Assembly: GCF_000020365.1 (NCBI RefSeq)
Contig: NC_012108.1
Location: 1,488,001 to 1,552,000 of the forward strand
Reading direction: 5' to 3'
From: Desulforapulum autotrophicum HRM2
GTDB lineage: Bacteria; Desulfobacterota; Desulfobacteria; Desulfobacterales; Desulfobacteraceae
DNA length: 64,000 nt
Shown here: positions 27,267 to 36,441 of the stretch, one piece after another
How positions within the stretch are numbered: position 1 is the stretch's first letter
Layout of the letters: each line of letters starts with the position of its first letter
The notes under the pieces: model-generated
Database searches by the model: none
The model's input: the letters and a program-made list of their open reading frames with translations, nothing else
Told to the model about the DNA's origin: nothing
Made by a program: the position numbers and the translations under genes

Positions 27267-27515
27267 TCAGTGTTGACGACGGTCCATGGCAAATGTGTGG
27301 ATTTCCATTTCCCGGGAGCCGTTGTTTTGTCTGAGTATTCCCCTGGCCTGCACCGTTTTTCTCAGGCAGGACATGAGGGCAAGGCCCCTGTCGTCCGGGG
27401 CAACGATGATTTTTCCCTCATCATAGGTGGCAATGGCAATCTTGAGAATATTGCCCTGGTCGTCCCAGTCCGTTGGAACGACAATGCCGTAAATGGTTAT
27501 TTCCTGGGTCTGCAT
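27267..27515 (-). CDS. Small conserved-looking protein of unknown function
   Basis: The protein has 82 aa, beginning MQTQEITIYGIVVPTDWDDQGN and ending EIHTFAMDRRQH. The first half reads like a small beta barrel (ILKIAIATYDEGKIIVAPDD) and the second like a helix. Codon use fits the neighbours and no larger frame competes. Not recognised. Encoded upstream of the sigma-54 activator on the same strand, with 114 bp between. Confidence 0.6.
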   Translation of the reverse strand: MQTQEITIYGIVVPTDWDDQGNILKIAIATYDEGKIIVAPDDRGLALMSCLRKTVQARGILRQNNGSREMEIHTFAMDRRQH

Positions 27516-27636
27516 AATGATTTTCTCTTCAAATTTCGTGCCAGGCAGCGTGTCGGGTCGGGTGGGGAGGTCTTTTGACGACCCTAACAGGGAACCGCTT
27601 TGAAATGTCTCTCCTATTGAAATCCCGGGGACTCCC

Positions 27637-27666
27637 TGGTATCATCCCTTGACTGTTTAAATACCA
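27637..27666. promoter_or_regulatory. Inverted repeat upstream of the MOT1-type permease
   Basis: TGGTAT and ATACCA are separated by 18 bp, just before the SD (AGGAAAGGAG) of the permease. It could be an operator for a metal- or oxyanion-responsive regulator. It does not match the E. coli ModE box. Weak. Confidence 0.3.
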
Positions 27667-27687
27667 AGTTTAAAGGAAAGGAGCCCC

Positions 27688-28887
27688 ATGGCAAACCATT
27701 ATTCGTTCAACCGCATGGAACTTGCCGGGTCCTTCGGGGATCTGGGAACCATTCTTCCCCTTGCCATAGGCATGATAATGGTCAATGGGTTAAGCCCCCA
27801 CGGCCTGTTCTTTTCAGTGGGTCTTTTTTATCTTTTTTCAGGTGTCTACTATGGGGTGACGGTTCCTGTTCAGCCCATGAAGGTTATCGGGGCCTATGCC
27901 GTTGCCACCTCCCTGACCCCTTCCCAGATTGGGGCGTCAGGGCTTTTGGTCGGTCTTTTTCTCCTGGTGCTCGGGGGAACGGGTGCCATGGGGCTTCTGG
28001 GTAAATATATTCCAAAATCCGTGGTCAGGGGAGTTCAAATGGCCACGGGAACCCTTCTCATGGCCCAGGGGGTGAGGTTCATGGCCGGTACGTCCAAGTA
28101 CCAGCTTGTCCAGGGAATGGTTGAACCCCATCTGAACGTACAGGCCTTCGCTGGAATGCCCGTGGGCATCGTCATTGGGATCATCGGTGCCGTGATAACC
28201 CTTTTTTTCCTTGATAATAAAAGGTTCCCGGCAGGAATCCTGGTGGTCATATACGGCTTTGTCCTGGGGCTTGTCTGGGGGATTCATGGCAGTCTTAATC
28301 TGTTTATACCCGGAATCTTCATGCCTGAACTCCTCCCCTTTGGTTTTCCTTCGGGGGCTGATTTTTCGTTTGTTCTGATCGCCCTTGTTCTTCCCCAGTT
28401 GCCCATGACCATTGGAAACGCGGTTGTGGCCAATGCCGATCTCTCCCGGGATTATTTTGGCGACAACTCAAAACGGGTCACCTACAAGGCTCTTTGCATC
28501 TCCATGGGTCTTGCCAACCTTGTGAGTTTCATGGTGGGGGGAATGCCCCTGTGCCACGGGGCAGGGGGGCTTGCGGCCCATTATCGGTTCGGCGCCAGAA
28601 CGGCCGGTTCCAACCTCATGATCGGGCTGATTTTTCTTGTGCTTGCCATTTTTCTTGGTCCCCATATCCTTGGACTGATCAACCTGATTCCCTTTTCCGT
28701 TCTCGGGGTGCTTTTGATCTTTGCCGGAAGCCAGCTCAGTCTCACCCTCCTTGATATAAACGACCGCAAGGATCTGTTTGTGGTTCTGATCATGCTGGGG
28801 ATCACCCTTGCATCCAACCTTGCCGTTGGCTTTATCGTGGGAATCGTACTTTCCTATGCCCTGAAGTCAGACCGGATGGCCGTTTAA
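27688..28887 (+). CDS. MOT1-type molybdate/sulfate permease
   Basis: The protein has 399 aa with about 10-12 hydrophobic segments. The opening 'MELAGSFGDLGTILPLAIGMI' and 'VPVQPMKVIGAYAV' are the two signature loops of the MOT1/SulP-related oxyanion permease family. 'LPMTIGNAVVANADLSRDYF' and 'GGMPLCHGAGGLAAHYRFGART' are the later conserved loops. It would import molybdate (or sulfate) across the inner membrane without an ATPase. SD AGGAAAGGAG. The TIGR03790-type gene follows after 14 bp, probably in one operon. Confidence 0.85.
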   Translation: MANHYSFNRMELAGSFGDLGTILPLAIGMIMVNGLSPHGLFFSVGLFYLFSGVYYGVTVPVQPMKVIGAYAVATSLTPSQIGASGLLVGLFLLVLGGTGAMGLLGKYIPKSVVRGVQMATGTLLMAQGVRFMAGTSKYQLVQGMVEPHLNVQAFAGMPVGIVIGIIGAVITLFFLDNKRFPAGILVVIYGFVLGLVWGIHGSLNLFIPGIFMPELLPFGFPSGADFSFVLIALVLPQLPMTIGNAVVANADLSRDYFGDNSKRVTYKALCISMGLANLVSFMVGGMPLCHGAGGLAAHYRFGARTAGSNLMIGLIFLVLAIFLGPHILGLINLIPFSVLGVLLIFAGSQLSLTLLDINDRKDLFVVLIMLGITLASNLAVGFIVGIVLSYALKSDRMAV

Positions 28888-28901
28888 AGGGGAAAAATTC
28901 C

Positions 28902-30161
28902 ATGAACCGGTTCGTTCCTGTCTGTGTATTTTTATCTGTTTTTCTTGTGGCTCTGTTTGTTCTGGTCTACCCGGCAATGGCCCTTGAGCCTTCTGAAATT
29001 CTTGTGATCGCCAATAAGAACGCCTCTGAAAGTCTGGGCCTTGCCCGCTACTACATGGAACAGCGCAAGATTCCGAAAAAAAATCTGCTGACCCTATGGC
29101 TGACAGATAAAGAAACCTGCACACGGGAGGTTTACCTTAAAAAGGTGGCCGTTCCTGTTCGGCGTTACCTTGACAGTGTACAGGGGCAAAATATTCGATG
29201 CCTTGTGACCATGTACGGCATACCCCTTAAAATTTCACCGCCAGACCCCGTGGGTGAAGAGAGTCTTGCCCTTCACCGGTTTGAAAATGAGAAAAAACGT
29301 ATTGAAGAACGCCTGGCAGACATGAAAACCGATGAACCGTCGAAAACCGGTTTAACTGCCAGGCTCAAAAAGCTCAACCAGTCGCTTAAGTCGTTTAATC
29401 AGCGAAATGACAAATGGGCAGCCCTTGATTCAGAGCTCACCCTGGTAACAAGGGAAGACTACCCCCTTGGATTCTGGCTCGCCAACCCCTTTTACTATCC
29501 CCTGAAGGATCAATCCATGCCACTGAAAAAGTCGGACATCACCATGGTGTGCCGATTGGACGGTCCGGACGCTAGGACCGTGAAGCGGGTGATTGCCGAT
29601 TCGATTTATGCAGAAACGAACGGTCTTGCCGGTATCGGCTATTTTGATGCAAGGTGGGTAGAACCTCCCAATGACAAATCCTTGTCCGGCTATGCCCTCA
29701 ACGACAAGTTGATCCACCTTGCGGCAGGGGCCGTTAAACAAAGCGGACTTGCCGAAAATGTTGTGATTGATGACACCGGACGGCTGTTTCAACCCGGGGA
29801 ATGCCCGAATGCAGCCCTTTACTGTGGCTGGTACAGCCTTGCCAACTATGTGGACGCCTTTACCTGGAACCGGGGCGCCGTGGGGTTCCATGTGGCAAGC
29901 AGCGAGTGTGCAACCCTCAGGGCAGGAACCAGCAACGTATGGTGCAAGCGCATGCTTGAAAGGGGAATTGCCGCAACCGTGGGACCCGTGGGTGAACCCT
30001 ATGTCCAGTCGTTTCCCAATGCCGAGATTTTTTTCCGGCTGCTCTGCGACGGTTATCTCTCCCTGGTGGAATGCTATTATGTGAGCCTGCCCTTTGTTTC
30101 GTGGAAAATGGTGCTGGTGGGAGATCCCCTGTATCGGCCCTATAAAAAATTTCGAAAATAA
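28902..30161 (+). CDS. Secreted TIGR03790-family protein
   Basis: The protein has 419 aa with an N-terminal signal peptide (hydrophobic 'VCVFLSVFLVALFVLVYPAMA', residues 7-27). The mature protein begins EPSEILVIANKNASESLGLARYYM. This, with 'NLLTLWLTDKETCTREVY', 'LVTMYGIPLKI', 'GAVGFHVASSECATLR' and 'VGEPYVQSFP', is the TIGR03790 pattern. The function of the family is unknown; the fold may be peptidase-like, but I see no proven catalytic site. A charged insertion (about 130-170) is helical. Its TAA stop codon is the first triplet of the repeat array that follows. Confidence 0.75.
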   Translation: MNRFVPVCVFLSVFLVALFVLVYPAMALEPSEILVIANKNASESLGLARYYMEQRKIPKKNLLTLWLTDKETCTREVYLKKVAVPVRRYLDSVQGQNIRCLVTMYGIPLKISPPDPVGEESLALHRFENEKKRIEERLADMKTDEPSKTGLTARLKKLNQSLKSFNQRNDKWAALDSELTLVTREDYPLGFWLANPFYYPLKDQSMPLKKSDITMVCRLDGPDARTVKRVIADSIYAETNGLAGIGYFDARWVEPPNDKSLSGYALNDKLIHLAAGAVKQSGLAENVVIDDTGRLFQPGECPNAALYCGWYSLANYVDAFTWNRGAVGFHVASSECATLRAGTSNVWCKRMLERGIAATVGPVGEPYVQSFPNAEIFFRLLCDGYLSLVECYYVSLPFVSWKMVLVGDPLYRPYKKFRK

Positions 30162-30322
30162 CCGGCACGGCCGGAGCGCGTTATGGCTCCGGCCTCAACG
30201 AATGATGAAACGCCTCTGTTTACAATGCTTCGGTGAGTGTTTCATATAAAAATTCATATGTCCTATCGGACACAACGAAGCATGAAACTCGATGATGCAG
30301 GCCAGGCGATCGTACCATTGCG

Positions 30323-30499
30323 CCCTCTTTGGTTACCCTGACCGGAACGGTAAACGTCGGGGGGATTTTTGCCCTTCCAGACTAAAGCGCAGGAACTGCG
30401 GGCTAAAGTCCTCAAACAGCCTGCGCTTTTTAACGCCTGGAAGGGCAAAAATCCTACCCCTTTGGTTTACAATGTTCCGGTCAGGGAAACCAAAGAGGG
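30323..30499. repeat. L1 nested inverted-repeat module, copy 1
   Basis: Three concentric stems are present. Arms of 26 nt at 30323-30348 and 30474-30499 have one mismatch. A perfect 18-bp stem pairs 30363-30380 with 30437-30454. A perfect 10-bp stem pairs 30384-30393 with 30420-30429. Copy 2 lies at 49834-50011. Confidence 0.85.
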
Positions 30500-30580
30500 C
30501 TCGAAAGTCGAGACTTTTACAATGATGTTTCGGTAGGTGTTTCATATAACCCACATGTCCTGCCGGACACAACGAAGCAT

Positions 30581-30753
30581 GAAACTCGACAGTATTAGGC
30601 CGGTGGGAACGGGTGTTGCACTGAACGGATTAAATGGCAACGGTGGACACGAGGTCCAAGGAGTTGCCATTTCCCTCGGAGCAGGCCATGGACGGCCTGT
30701 GAGAATGAGTGAAGGGCAACACCCGTTTCTGCCGGTCGGTCGAAGCGAGTTTC
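30581..30753. repeat. L2 branched inverted-repeat module, copy 1 (173 bp)
   Basis: The outer stem is GAAACTCG (30581-30588) with CGAGTTTC (30746-30753). A 12-bp stem pairs 30608-30619 with 30716-30727. It encloses two hairpins: a perfect 10-bp stem (30632-30641 with 30663-30672) and CAGGCC/GGCCTG (30682-30687 with 30694-30699). Two further copies of identical length lie at 49583-49755 and 50094-50266. Confidence 0.85.
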
Positions 30754-30876
30754 TTATAAAACCGGCACGGCCGGAGCGAGGTATGGCTCCGGCCACAACG
30801 AATGATGAAACGCCTCTGTTTACAATGCTTCGGTGAGTGTTTCATATAAAAGAATGATGAGGAGGACATACAACCC

Positions 30877-33261
30877 ATGATCCTGAATATTGATTTCCAG
30901 AAGATAACGGATCTTTTTACCCGGGCACACAGGGATGGAAGGGATTTTCTGTACGAGCATGAAACCTATGGGCTTTTGAAAAATTCGGGAGCCGAGAGCA
31001 TTCCCATGGTGAATTTCCTTGCCAAAGGAAGCAGGCCCTCCAACGAGGCGTTGAATTCAATGCCCGGTCACAGGGTGGTGTTAAAGATTGTATCTCCGAC
31101 CATTGTACACAAGACCGAGGTTAAGGGGGTCAGGATCGTTGACAAGCAGCCGGGTAAAATCAGGTCCACCTGGCGCAAAATGATGGACGAGGTGCCCGAG
31201 CATTATGCCCAGTGGATTGAAAAGAACCGAACGATTGCCCCTTCCGCCTATGGGAATCTTGACCCTGACCGTCTTGTGGCTGCCATTGATGCCGACATTC
31301 GGGGGGTTCTCATGTGCCAGTTCATGCCCCCGGACTCTGACGCCTTTGGTAACGAGCTGATCGTTAGTTTAAGGCGCACCCGGGAGTTTGGCATGATCCT
31401 TACAGCAGGGCTTGGCGGAACCGATACTGAACTCTATGCCCGGCGGTTTAAAAACGGCAAGGCCGTTGTGTCGGCATCTCCTGAAATGATTGACGGGGAC
31501 GGTTTCCTTGGACTGTTCAAACAAACCATAGCCTATGAAAAACTTGCCGGCAAAACAAGGGGCCAGAGCCGGATTGTTTCAGACAGTCAGCTCCTTGAGT
31601 GTTTTTCCTCGTTCCTTGAAATGGGCCGTTATTTTTCTCCTTTAAACCTTGATGCCCCCTTTGTCATTGATGAGCTTGAGGTCAACCCCTTTGCCTTTAC
31701 CGACTACCAGATGGTTCCCCTGGACGGCCTGTGCCGGTTTTCAAAGCCATGCAATCGTCCCGTTTCAAGACCGGTGCAAAAGATCCATAACCTGCTCCAT
31801 CCAAAACGTATTGCCCTCATCGGCGTCTCTGCAACAAAGATGAATTTTGGACGGATTATTCTCAGGAACATCCTTTCCTGCGGATTTGACCGGGAGGCGG
31901 TCACCATCGTCCGGCCGGGTGAAGATCAGATTGACGGCGTCCCATGTGTTGACTCTCTGGCTGACCTTCCTGGGAAGGTGGACCTCTTTGTGGTTGCAAT
32001 TGCCGCAGAACACCTGCCAGACCTGATTGACCAGATTCTTGACCTTGACTGTGCCAACAGTGTCATGCTCATCCCCGGCGGCCTTGGCGAGAAAAAAGGC
32101 GGTGAACATCGGGCCCGGCTCATCCGGGAAAAGATCAGCAAAGCCCATCTGTCCGGCAATGGGGGACCGGTTTTCCTTGGGGCCAACTGCATGGGGGTTG
32201 TCTCCCACCCGGGCAGGTATGATACGATTTTTATCCCCGAAGAAAAGCTGCCTAAAAAGCGAGGCGGTTCCAGGAAAAAGGCTGCCTTTATCAGCCAGAG
32301 CGGCGCCTTTATCATCACCCGCATGAGCAAGGTGCCAGTCTTTGATCCGGCCTATGTCATCTCCATTGGCAACCAGAATGATCTCACGGCAGGAGACCTT
32401 GTGGACCACATCAAGGACCTTGATGAAATTGAGGTGATTGCCATCTACATGGAGGGGTTTAACGACCTGGACGGACTTGCCCTTTGCCGGGCGATCAGGG
32501 CTGCGGTCAAAAACGGCAAAGAGGTGATTTTTTACAAGGCCGGGCGCACCCCCGAAGGACAAAGTGCCACCTCAGGCCATACCGCCTCCCTTGCCGGTGA
32601 TTACATGGTTTGTCACAGCTGCATCGGTCAGGCAGGTGCCATGGTGGCGAACAGCTTCACCCAGTTTGAGGATTTGTTCACCCTGAGCGTCTCCCTACAC
32701 GGCAAAAAGATCGACGGCAATAGGCTCGCTGCCGTGAGCGGTGCAGGATTTGAAGCCGTTGGAATGGCAGACAGCATCCAGGGGGAGGATTATGGGATGG
32801 TAATGGCAGGGTTTAACCCGGAAACCCAGGAACGGCTGACCCGCCTGATCCGGGAGGGCGGGCTTGACACCCTGGTGGATGTGAAAAATCCCATGGACAT
32901 TAACCCGTCTGCCGATGACAGACTCCATGTTGACGTGGTACGGGCCATTGCGCAAGATTCCGGAGTAGACGCCGTTGTGGTTGGTCTTGATCCCCTTTCC
33001 CCCTGCATCCATTCTCTTCCTGAAGGCGTGAGAAAGGGGGAGTCTTTGACCGCAAAGACGGGCATTGCGACCCTCATGGCCAAGGCCGTTGCAGCGATAG
33101 AAAAGCCTGTCCTCGGGGTCGTGGATGCAGGCCGAAGGTTTGATCCCATGGTCGACCTTCTCGAGCAGGGGGGTGTTCCCGTGTTTCGTTCTTCAGACAG
33201 GGCCGTTTCAGCCCTTGCAAAGTACATGGGGTGCAGGCTTTACATCCAAAAATTATTCTGA
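30877..33261 (+). CDS. Acyl-CoA synthetase (NDP-forming) / Pat-like fusion: ATP-grasp + CoA-binding + succinyl-CoA-ligase-like domains
   Basis: The protein has 794 aa. Residues about 1-290 are an ATP-grasp domain of the ADP-forming acetyl-CoA synthetase beta type ('VVLKIVSPTIVHKTEVKGVR'). Next is a CoA-binding Rossmann domain ('PKRIALIGVSATKMNFGRIILRN'), then a ligase-CoA domain ('AAFISQSGAFIITRM', 'GHTASLAGDYMV' containing the catalytic-type His). The order beta-alpha is swapped relative to many archaeal fusions. Likely reaction: acyl-CoA + ADP + Pi to acid + ATP + CoA, or the reverse. SD GGAGG. The repeat module S1 ends 26 bp upstream of the ATG. No GNAT domain is attached, so it is not a typical Pat. 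Confidence 0.8.
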   Translation: MILNIDFQKITDLFTRAHRDGRDFLYEHETYGLLKNSGAESIPMVNFLAKGSRPSNEALNSMPGHRVVLKIVSPTIVHKTEVKGVRIVDKQPGKIRSTWRKMMDEVPEHYAQWIEKNRTIAPSAYGNLDPDRLVAAIDADIRGVLMCQFMPPDSDAFGNELIVSLRRTREFGMILTAGLGGTDTELYARRFKNGKAVVSASPEMIDGDGFLGLFKQTIAYEKLAGKTRGQSRIVSDSQLLECFSSFLEMGRYFSPLNLDAPFVIDELEVNPFAFTDYQMVPLDGLCRFSKPCNRPVSRPVQKIHNLLHPKRIALIGVSATKMNFGRIILRNILSCGFDREAVTIVRPGEDQIDGVPCVDSLADLPGKVDLFVVAIAAEHLPDLIDQILDLDCANSVMLIPGGLGEKKGGEHRARLIREKISKAHLSGNGGPVFLGANCMGVVSHPGRYDTIFIPEEKLPKKRGGSRKKAAFISQSGAFIITRMSKVPVFDPAYVISIGNQNDLTAGDLVDHIKDLDEIEVIAIYMEGFNDLDGLALCRAIRAAVKNGKEVIFYKAGRTPEGQSATSGHTASLAGDYMVCHSCIGQAGAMVANSFTQFEDLFTLSVSLHGKKIDGNRLAAVSGAGFEAVGMADSIQGEDYGMVMAGFNPETQERLTRLIREGGLDTLVDVKNPMDINPSADDRLHVDVVRAIAQDSGVDAVVVGLDPLSPCIHSLPEGVRKGESLTAKTGIATLMAKAVAAIEKPVLGVVDAGRRFDPMVDLLEQGGVPVFRSSDRAVSALAKYMGCRLYIQKLF

Positions 33262-34143
33262 TTTGGACTGTTTTTTGCGCTGAATGGTCTTAAAGCCTGT
33301 GACAAGGTCCAGCATCTCTGCGGTGATGGAGGCCTGGCGTTTTGACCTGAAAAGGGCCTGAAGTCCTGCCTGGTGCTCTTCAATGTTTTTTTCCGCATTC
33401 TGGAGTGAACGCAGCCGGCTTGATTGCTCGCTTGCCATGGCATGGGCCTGGGCTCGGAACAGGGCCACAAAGAAATATTGGCGTATGAGGCTTGAAAACA
33501 GCTGTTCTGCAGGGATGGAAAATTCGGCAAGGGAAGGACCGTCCCAGGGCTGTTTGGCAATCCTTGCAAGCTCTCCATGGTCAAGGGGGATCAGGGCCTG
33601 GCAAACAGGGGCTTCAGCGGTTCCCGGTTCGTGACGGCTGTAACAAAAATCCACATGACTGATGCTGTTTTCAGTCTGGAGTGTTTCCATTTTGAGCAGA
33701 ATCTGAAATACCGTGTGGTTGATTCCCCCCACAGAGCCGGGTGTCCAGAACAGGGCACAGGGGGTAATGCCCATGGATTCCAGGCGGGCATAAAGTCTTG
33801 CACCAACAACGATGGTGTGGGTTTTTGTCTGCCATTGGCTGGTCCTAGAACCTATGAAACGGGCAAGCTTTTCGTTGAACTGGCCGCACAACCCCTGATC
33901 TGACCCGAATGCCACAAGGATTCTGTCCCTGGAAAGGGACGGTCTGCTGGAAAGGGGCTGATTGTAGTCGGTCAGGCAAACCTGGAGACCCATGAAGATG
34001 GTCTGCTCAAAGATTTCAAGGGCGGTCACGGCCTTTTCATACTGGCGTATGTTCACGGCTGAAAGGGTCTTCATACTCTTGACAATGGATTTGAGCTTGC
34101 CCGTGGTGTTAATCCGTCGGGTCAGGGTCTGCAGGGTTTCCAT
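33253..34143 (-). CDS. atpG: N-ATPase gamma subunit
   Basis: The protein has 296 aa. N-terminal helix 'LQTLTRRINTTGKLKSIVKSMKTLSAVNIRQYEKAV' and C-terminal helix 'MASEQSSRLRSLQNAEKNIEEHQ' together form the rotor coiled coil. It is the last gene of the operon, as in N-ATPases (order DCQRBEFAG). The start overlaps the alpha gene by 35 bp. Its 3' end overlaps the convergent acyl-CoA synthetase gene by 9 bp. Confidence 0.93.
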   Translation of the reverse strand: METLQTLTRRINTTGKLKSIVKSMKTLSAVNIRQYEKAVTALEIFEQTIFMGLQVCLTDYNQPLSSRPSLSRDRILVAFGSDQGLCGQFNEKLARFIGSRTSQWQTKTHTIVVGARLYARLESMGITPCALFWTPGSVGGINHTVFQILLKMETLQTENSISHVDFCYSRHEPGTAEAPVCQALIPLDHGELARIAKQPWDGPSLAEFSIPAEQLFSSLIRQYFFVALFRAQAHAMASEQSSRLRSLQNAEKNIEEHQAGLQALFRSKRQASITAEMLDLVTGFKTIQRKKQSKSE

Positions 34144-35662
34144 CTGGTTGTCCTTTGGTCAACGGGTCCAGGGTTTCCCGGCAGAAGCCGAGAAGTTCGT
34201 CTGTCTCCTCCTGGGTCAGGCAAGCGCCTTTAGCAATGTTCCGGCAGATTTCAGGAAGTCTGTTGTTCACCTGCAAGGCCAGAAGCGCCTCTGCCTCTTC
34301 GATTTTGTCCATGGCAATGAAATCAAAAAAACCCTGGGTCAGGGCCAGCATTACGGTCACCTGTTGAAAGTCTGAAAAGGGGGAAAATCTGGGTTGTTCC
34401 AGGAGCTTTCGCACCCGTTTTCCCCGCTCCAGGGCCGATTTTGTTGTGTTGTCCAGGCGGGAGGCAAACCTGGCAAAGCTTTCCAGTTCCTCAAACTGGG
34501 AGTAGGAGAGGCGAAGACTGCCGGTTATGGCATGGAAGGCCGAAGGCTGGGCCTTGCCCCCCACCCGGGAGACTGATTTTCCAACGTCTACGGCAGGCAG
34601 CACCCCCTTGGCAAAAAAATCAGGGGAGAGATAGATCTGGCCGTCGGTGATGGAGATCAGGTTGGTGGGAATATAGGCTGAAAGGTTCTGGGCCTCTGTT
34701 TCAATGACGGGCAGGGCCGTGAGAGATCCATTGCCCTTTTCAGCCCTTAAATGGGTTGATCGCTCAAGAAGCCTTGAGTGGACGTAAAAGATGTCGCCGG
34801 GGAACGCCTCCCGACCCGGCGGTCTTTCAAGGAGCAACGACAGCTCCCGGTAGGCCCTGGCATGGCGGGTCAGATCGTCATATACGATGAGGACGTCCCG
34901 GCCCTGGTTCATGAAGTATTCACCAATGGTGCAGGCCGCATAGGGGGCGATATACTGCAGGCCGGGCGGGTCCTGGCAGCCTGCCGCAACAAGGATGGTA
35001 TGGGAGAGGGCGTCGTGGGCTTCCAGCGTCTGCAGCACCTTTGCCACGGCCGATTCCCGTTGGCCAATGGCTGCGTAAACGCAGACCACGTTCTTTCCTC
35101 GTTGGTTGATGATGGTGTCAACGGCAATGGCTGTTTTTCCCGTCTGCCTGTCCCCCAGGATCAGCTGGCGCTGGCCCTTGCCAATGGGGATAAGGGTGTC
35201 GATTACCTTTATGCCGGTCTCAAGGGGGGCTGACACAGGGGCCCGCTCCATGATTTCCGGGGCCGGACGTTCCACCGGCCACCGGGCCAGATGATTCATG
35301 GGGCCTTTGTTGTCCATGGGTTTGCCCGTGGGATCAATTACCCGGCCCAGAAGGCTTTGCCCCACTGGAACGTCAACCGGCCTTTCAAGGCGGCGGATCT
35401 CCATGCCCGCCCCCAGGGTGTGACCTTTACCCAGCAGGATGATGCCCGTGGTGCGGGGCATGAGGCTTGCCACAATTCCCAGGGTACCGTCCCGGCATTC
35501 CACAAGCTCTTCAAAAAAGGCGTTGGCAAGGCCGGTGGCCTGGATGATCGGTCCGTTGATTTCTATTACCCGGCCCACATCCTCTGCCCGCAATTCTGGG
35601 TGATAGGCCTCCAATGCCCGATCAAACGCGTTTTCATTCTGTTTAACGATCTGTTTTAACAT
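34109..35662 (-). CDS. atpA: N-ATPase alpha subunit
   Basis: The protein has 517 aa. Walker A is GDRQTGKT, preceded by 'GTLGIVASLMPRTTGIILLG'. The alpha-type 'SDGQIYLSPDFF' equivalent reads TDGQIYLSPDFF. A conserved C-terminal helical domain follows. It forms the alpha3beta3 head with AtpD. The start overlaps the stop of the b-subunit gene by 7 bp. Confidence 0.95.
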   Translation of the reverse strand: MLKQIVKQNENAFDRALEAYHPELRAEDVGRVIEINGPIIQATGLANAFFEELVECRDGTLGIVASLMPRTTGIILLGKGHTLGAGMEIRRLERPVDVPVGQSLLGRVIDPTGKPMDNKGPMNHLARWPVERPAPEIMERAPVSAPLETGIKVIDTLIPIGKGQRQLILGDRQTGKTAIAVDTIINQRGKNVVCVYAAIGQRESAVAKVLQTLEAHDALSHTILVAAGCQDPPGLQYIAPYAACTIGEYFMNQGRDVLIVYDDLTRHARAYRELSLLLERPPGREAFPGDIFYVHSRLLERSTHLRAEKGNGSLTALPVIETEAQNLSAYIPTNLISITDGQIYLSPDFFAKGVLPAVDVGKSVSRVGGKAQPSAFHAITGSLRLSYSQFEELESFARFASRLDNTTKSALERGKRVRKLLEQPRFSPFSDFQQVTVMLALTQGFFDFIAMDKIEEAEALLALQVNNRLPEICRNIAKGACLTQEETDELLGFCRETLDPLTKGQPDGNPADPDPTD

Positions 35663-36441
35663 GGTTTTTCCTGCCTCAGGCTGAGGTGAATCTCGTGTTC
35701 AAGGGCAAGGTCAAGGCGTCGTGTGAATTCGTCCAGGTAGTGACCCTGGTCCCAGGTAATTTTTTTTCCGCCTGCTTCCAGGGTGATACCCATGATCAGT
35801 GCTTTGTCCTGTTCAAAAACCAGGGTTGTACCGGGCCCAAACAGGTCAATCACCCGGGCCTGGATTTTTTCTTTGATCCCAGGGTCCGGGGCAAAGGCCG
35901 TGGTGACGGTCAGGGGCTCGTTTGCCTGGATCGGATCGGTCAATGCCGTGAGGTTCTGGTGGTCCTGTTCAAGCTTTTGCCAGAAAACCTCAATGATGGT
36001 CTGTTCAAGGGAACCCTGGGCAAGGGTTTGAAAAGATTGTCTGGCAAGGGTTTGAAACTGGCGGGTGAAAAGCCGGGTGCTCTGCTCAAGGAAGATTTGT
36101 TTTTCCAAGGCAAGGGATTTCTGCCACCTTTGCCTTGCCTGTTCCGCCTCTGCTTTGGCCGCCGCAATAAGGTCAATGCGAAGGTTTTCAGCCTCCGTTC
36201 TTGCCCGTTGGATCTGGGAATTTGCTTCTTTTTCCACCCCCTGCTGGAGGGTTATATACCGCTGTCGTTCCAGGTCCGCCTGAATTTGGCTGTTTTGGGC
36301 CTGGTCCAGGGTCCTAACAATTCTTTGCTGCCTGCGATCCATGGTTTCCATGACGGGGCGGTAGAGAAATTTTTTTAACAGCCACACAAGGATGAGAAAA
36401 TTGATCACCTGTGCCCCTGTTGTGAACCAGTCAATCTGCAT
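35656..36441 (-). CDS. atpF: N-ATPase b subunit with delta-like C-terminal extension
   Basis: The protein has 261 aa, longer than the about 160 aa of usual b subunits. One N-terminal membrane helix (VINFLILVWLLKKFLY) is followed by a long charged coiled coil (about 35-150), then a C-terminal domain ('VTTAFAPDPGIKEKIQARVIDLFG ... GITLEAGGKKITWDQ') that resembles delta. The operon has no atpH, so this chain probably supplies the whole peripheral stalk, as described for N-ATPases. Confidence 0.9.
   Translation of the reverse strand: MQIDWFTTGAQVINFLILVWLLKKFLYRPVMETMDRRQQRIVRTLDQAQNSQIQADLERQRYITLQQGVEKEANSQIQRARTEAENLRIDLIAAAKAEAEQARQRWQKSLALEKQIFLEQSTRLFTRQFQTLARQSFQTLAQGSLEQTIIEVFWQKLEQDHQNLTALTDPIQANEPLTVTTAFAPDPGIKEKIQARVIDLFGPGTTLVFEQDKALIMGITLEAGGKKITWDQGHYLDEFTRRLDLALEHEIHLSLRQEKPC

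Larger units (their letters stand above)
30158..30851. repeat. Mosaic array 1 of nested-hairpin repeat modules (S1-S2-L1-S2-L2-S1)
   Basis: This stretch of about 690 bp between two plus-strand genes has no gene. It is built of modules separated by GTTTCATATAA/ATGAAAC boundaries. S1 (starts ATAACCGGCACGGCCGG, ends GTTTCATATAAAA) occurs at both ends, 30158-30250 and 30754-30850. S2 is a small TGTCC/GGACA hairpin (near 30241-30287 and 30541-30587). L1 (30323-30499) and L2 (30581-30753) are long nested inverted repeats. The same modules recur at 49458-50361. The many frames of 60-100 codons on both strands are products of the palindromes, not genes. Confidence 0.85.

Noticed and set aside
30158-30878. 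Several open frames of 60-100 codons on both strands in the first repeat array
   Set aside because: They mirror each other across palindromes, recur in array 2, and have no SD or family resemblance; they are by-products of the inverted repeats.
31765-32562. 265-codon antisense frame inside the acyl-CoA synthetase gene
   Set aside because: It lies opposite a clear enzyme domain and shows no recognisable protein pattern.
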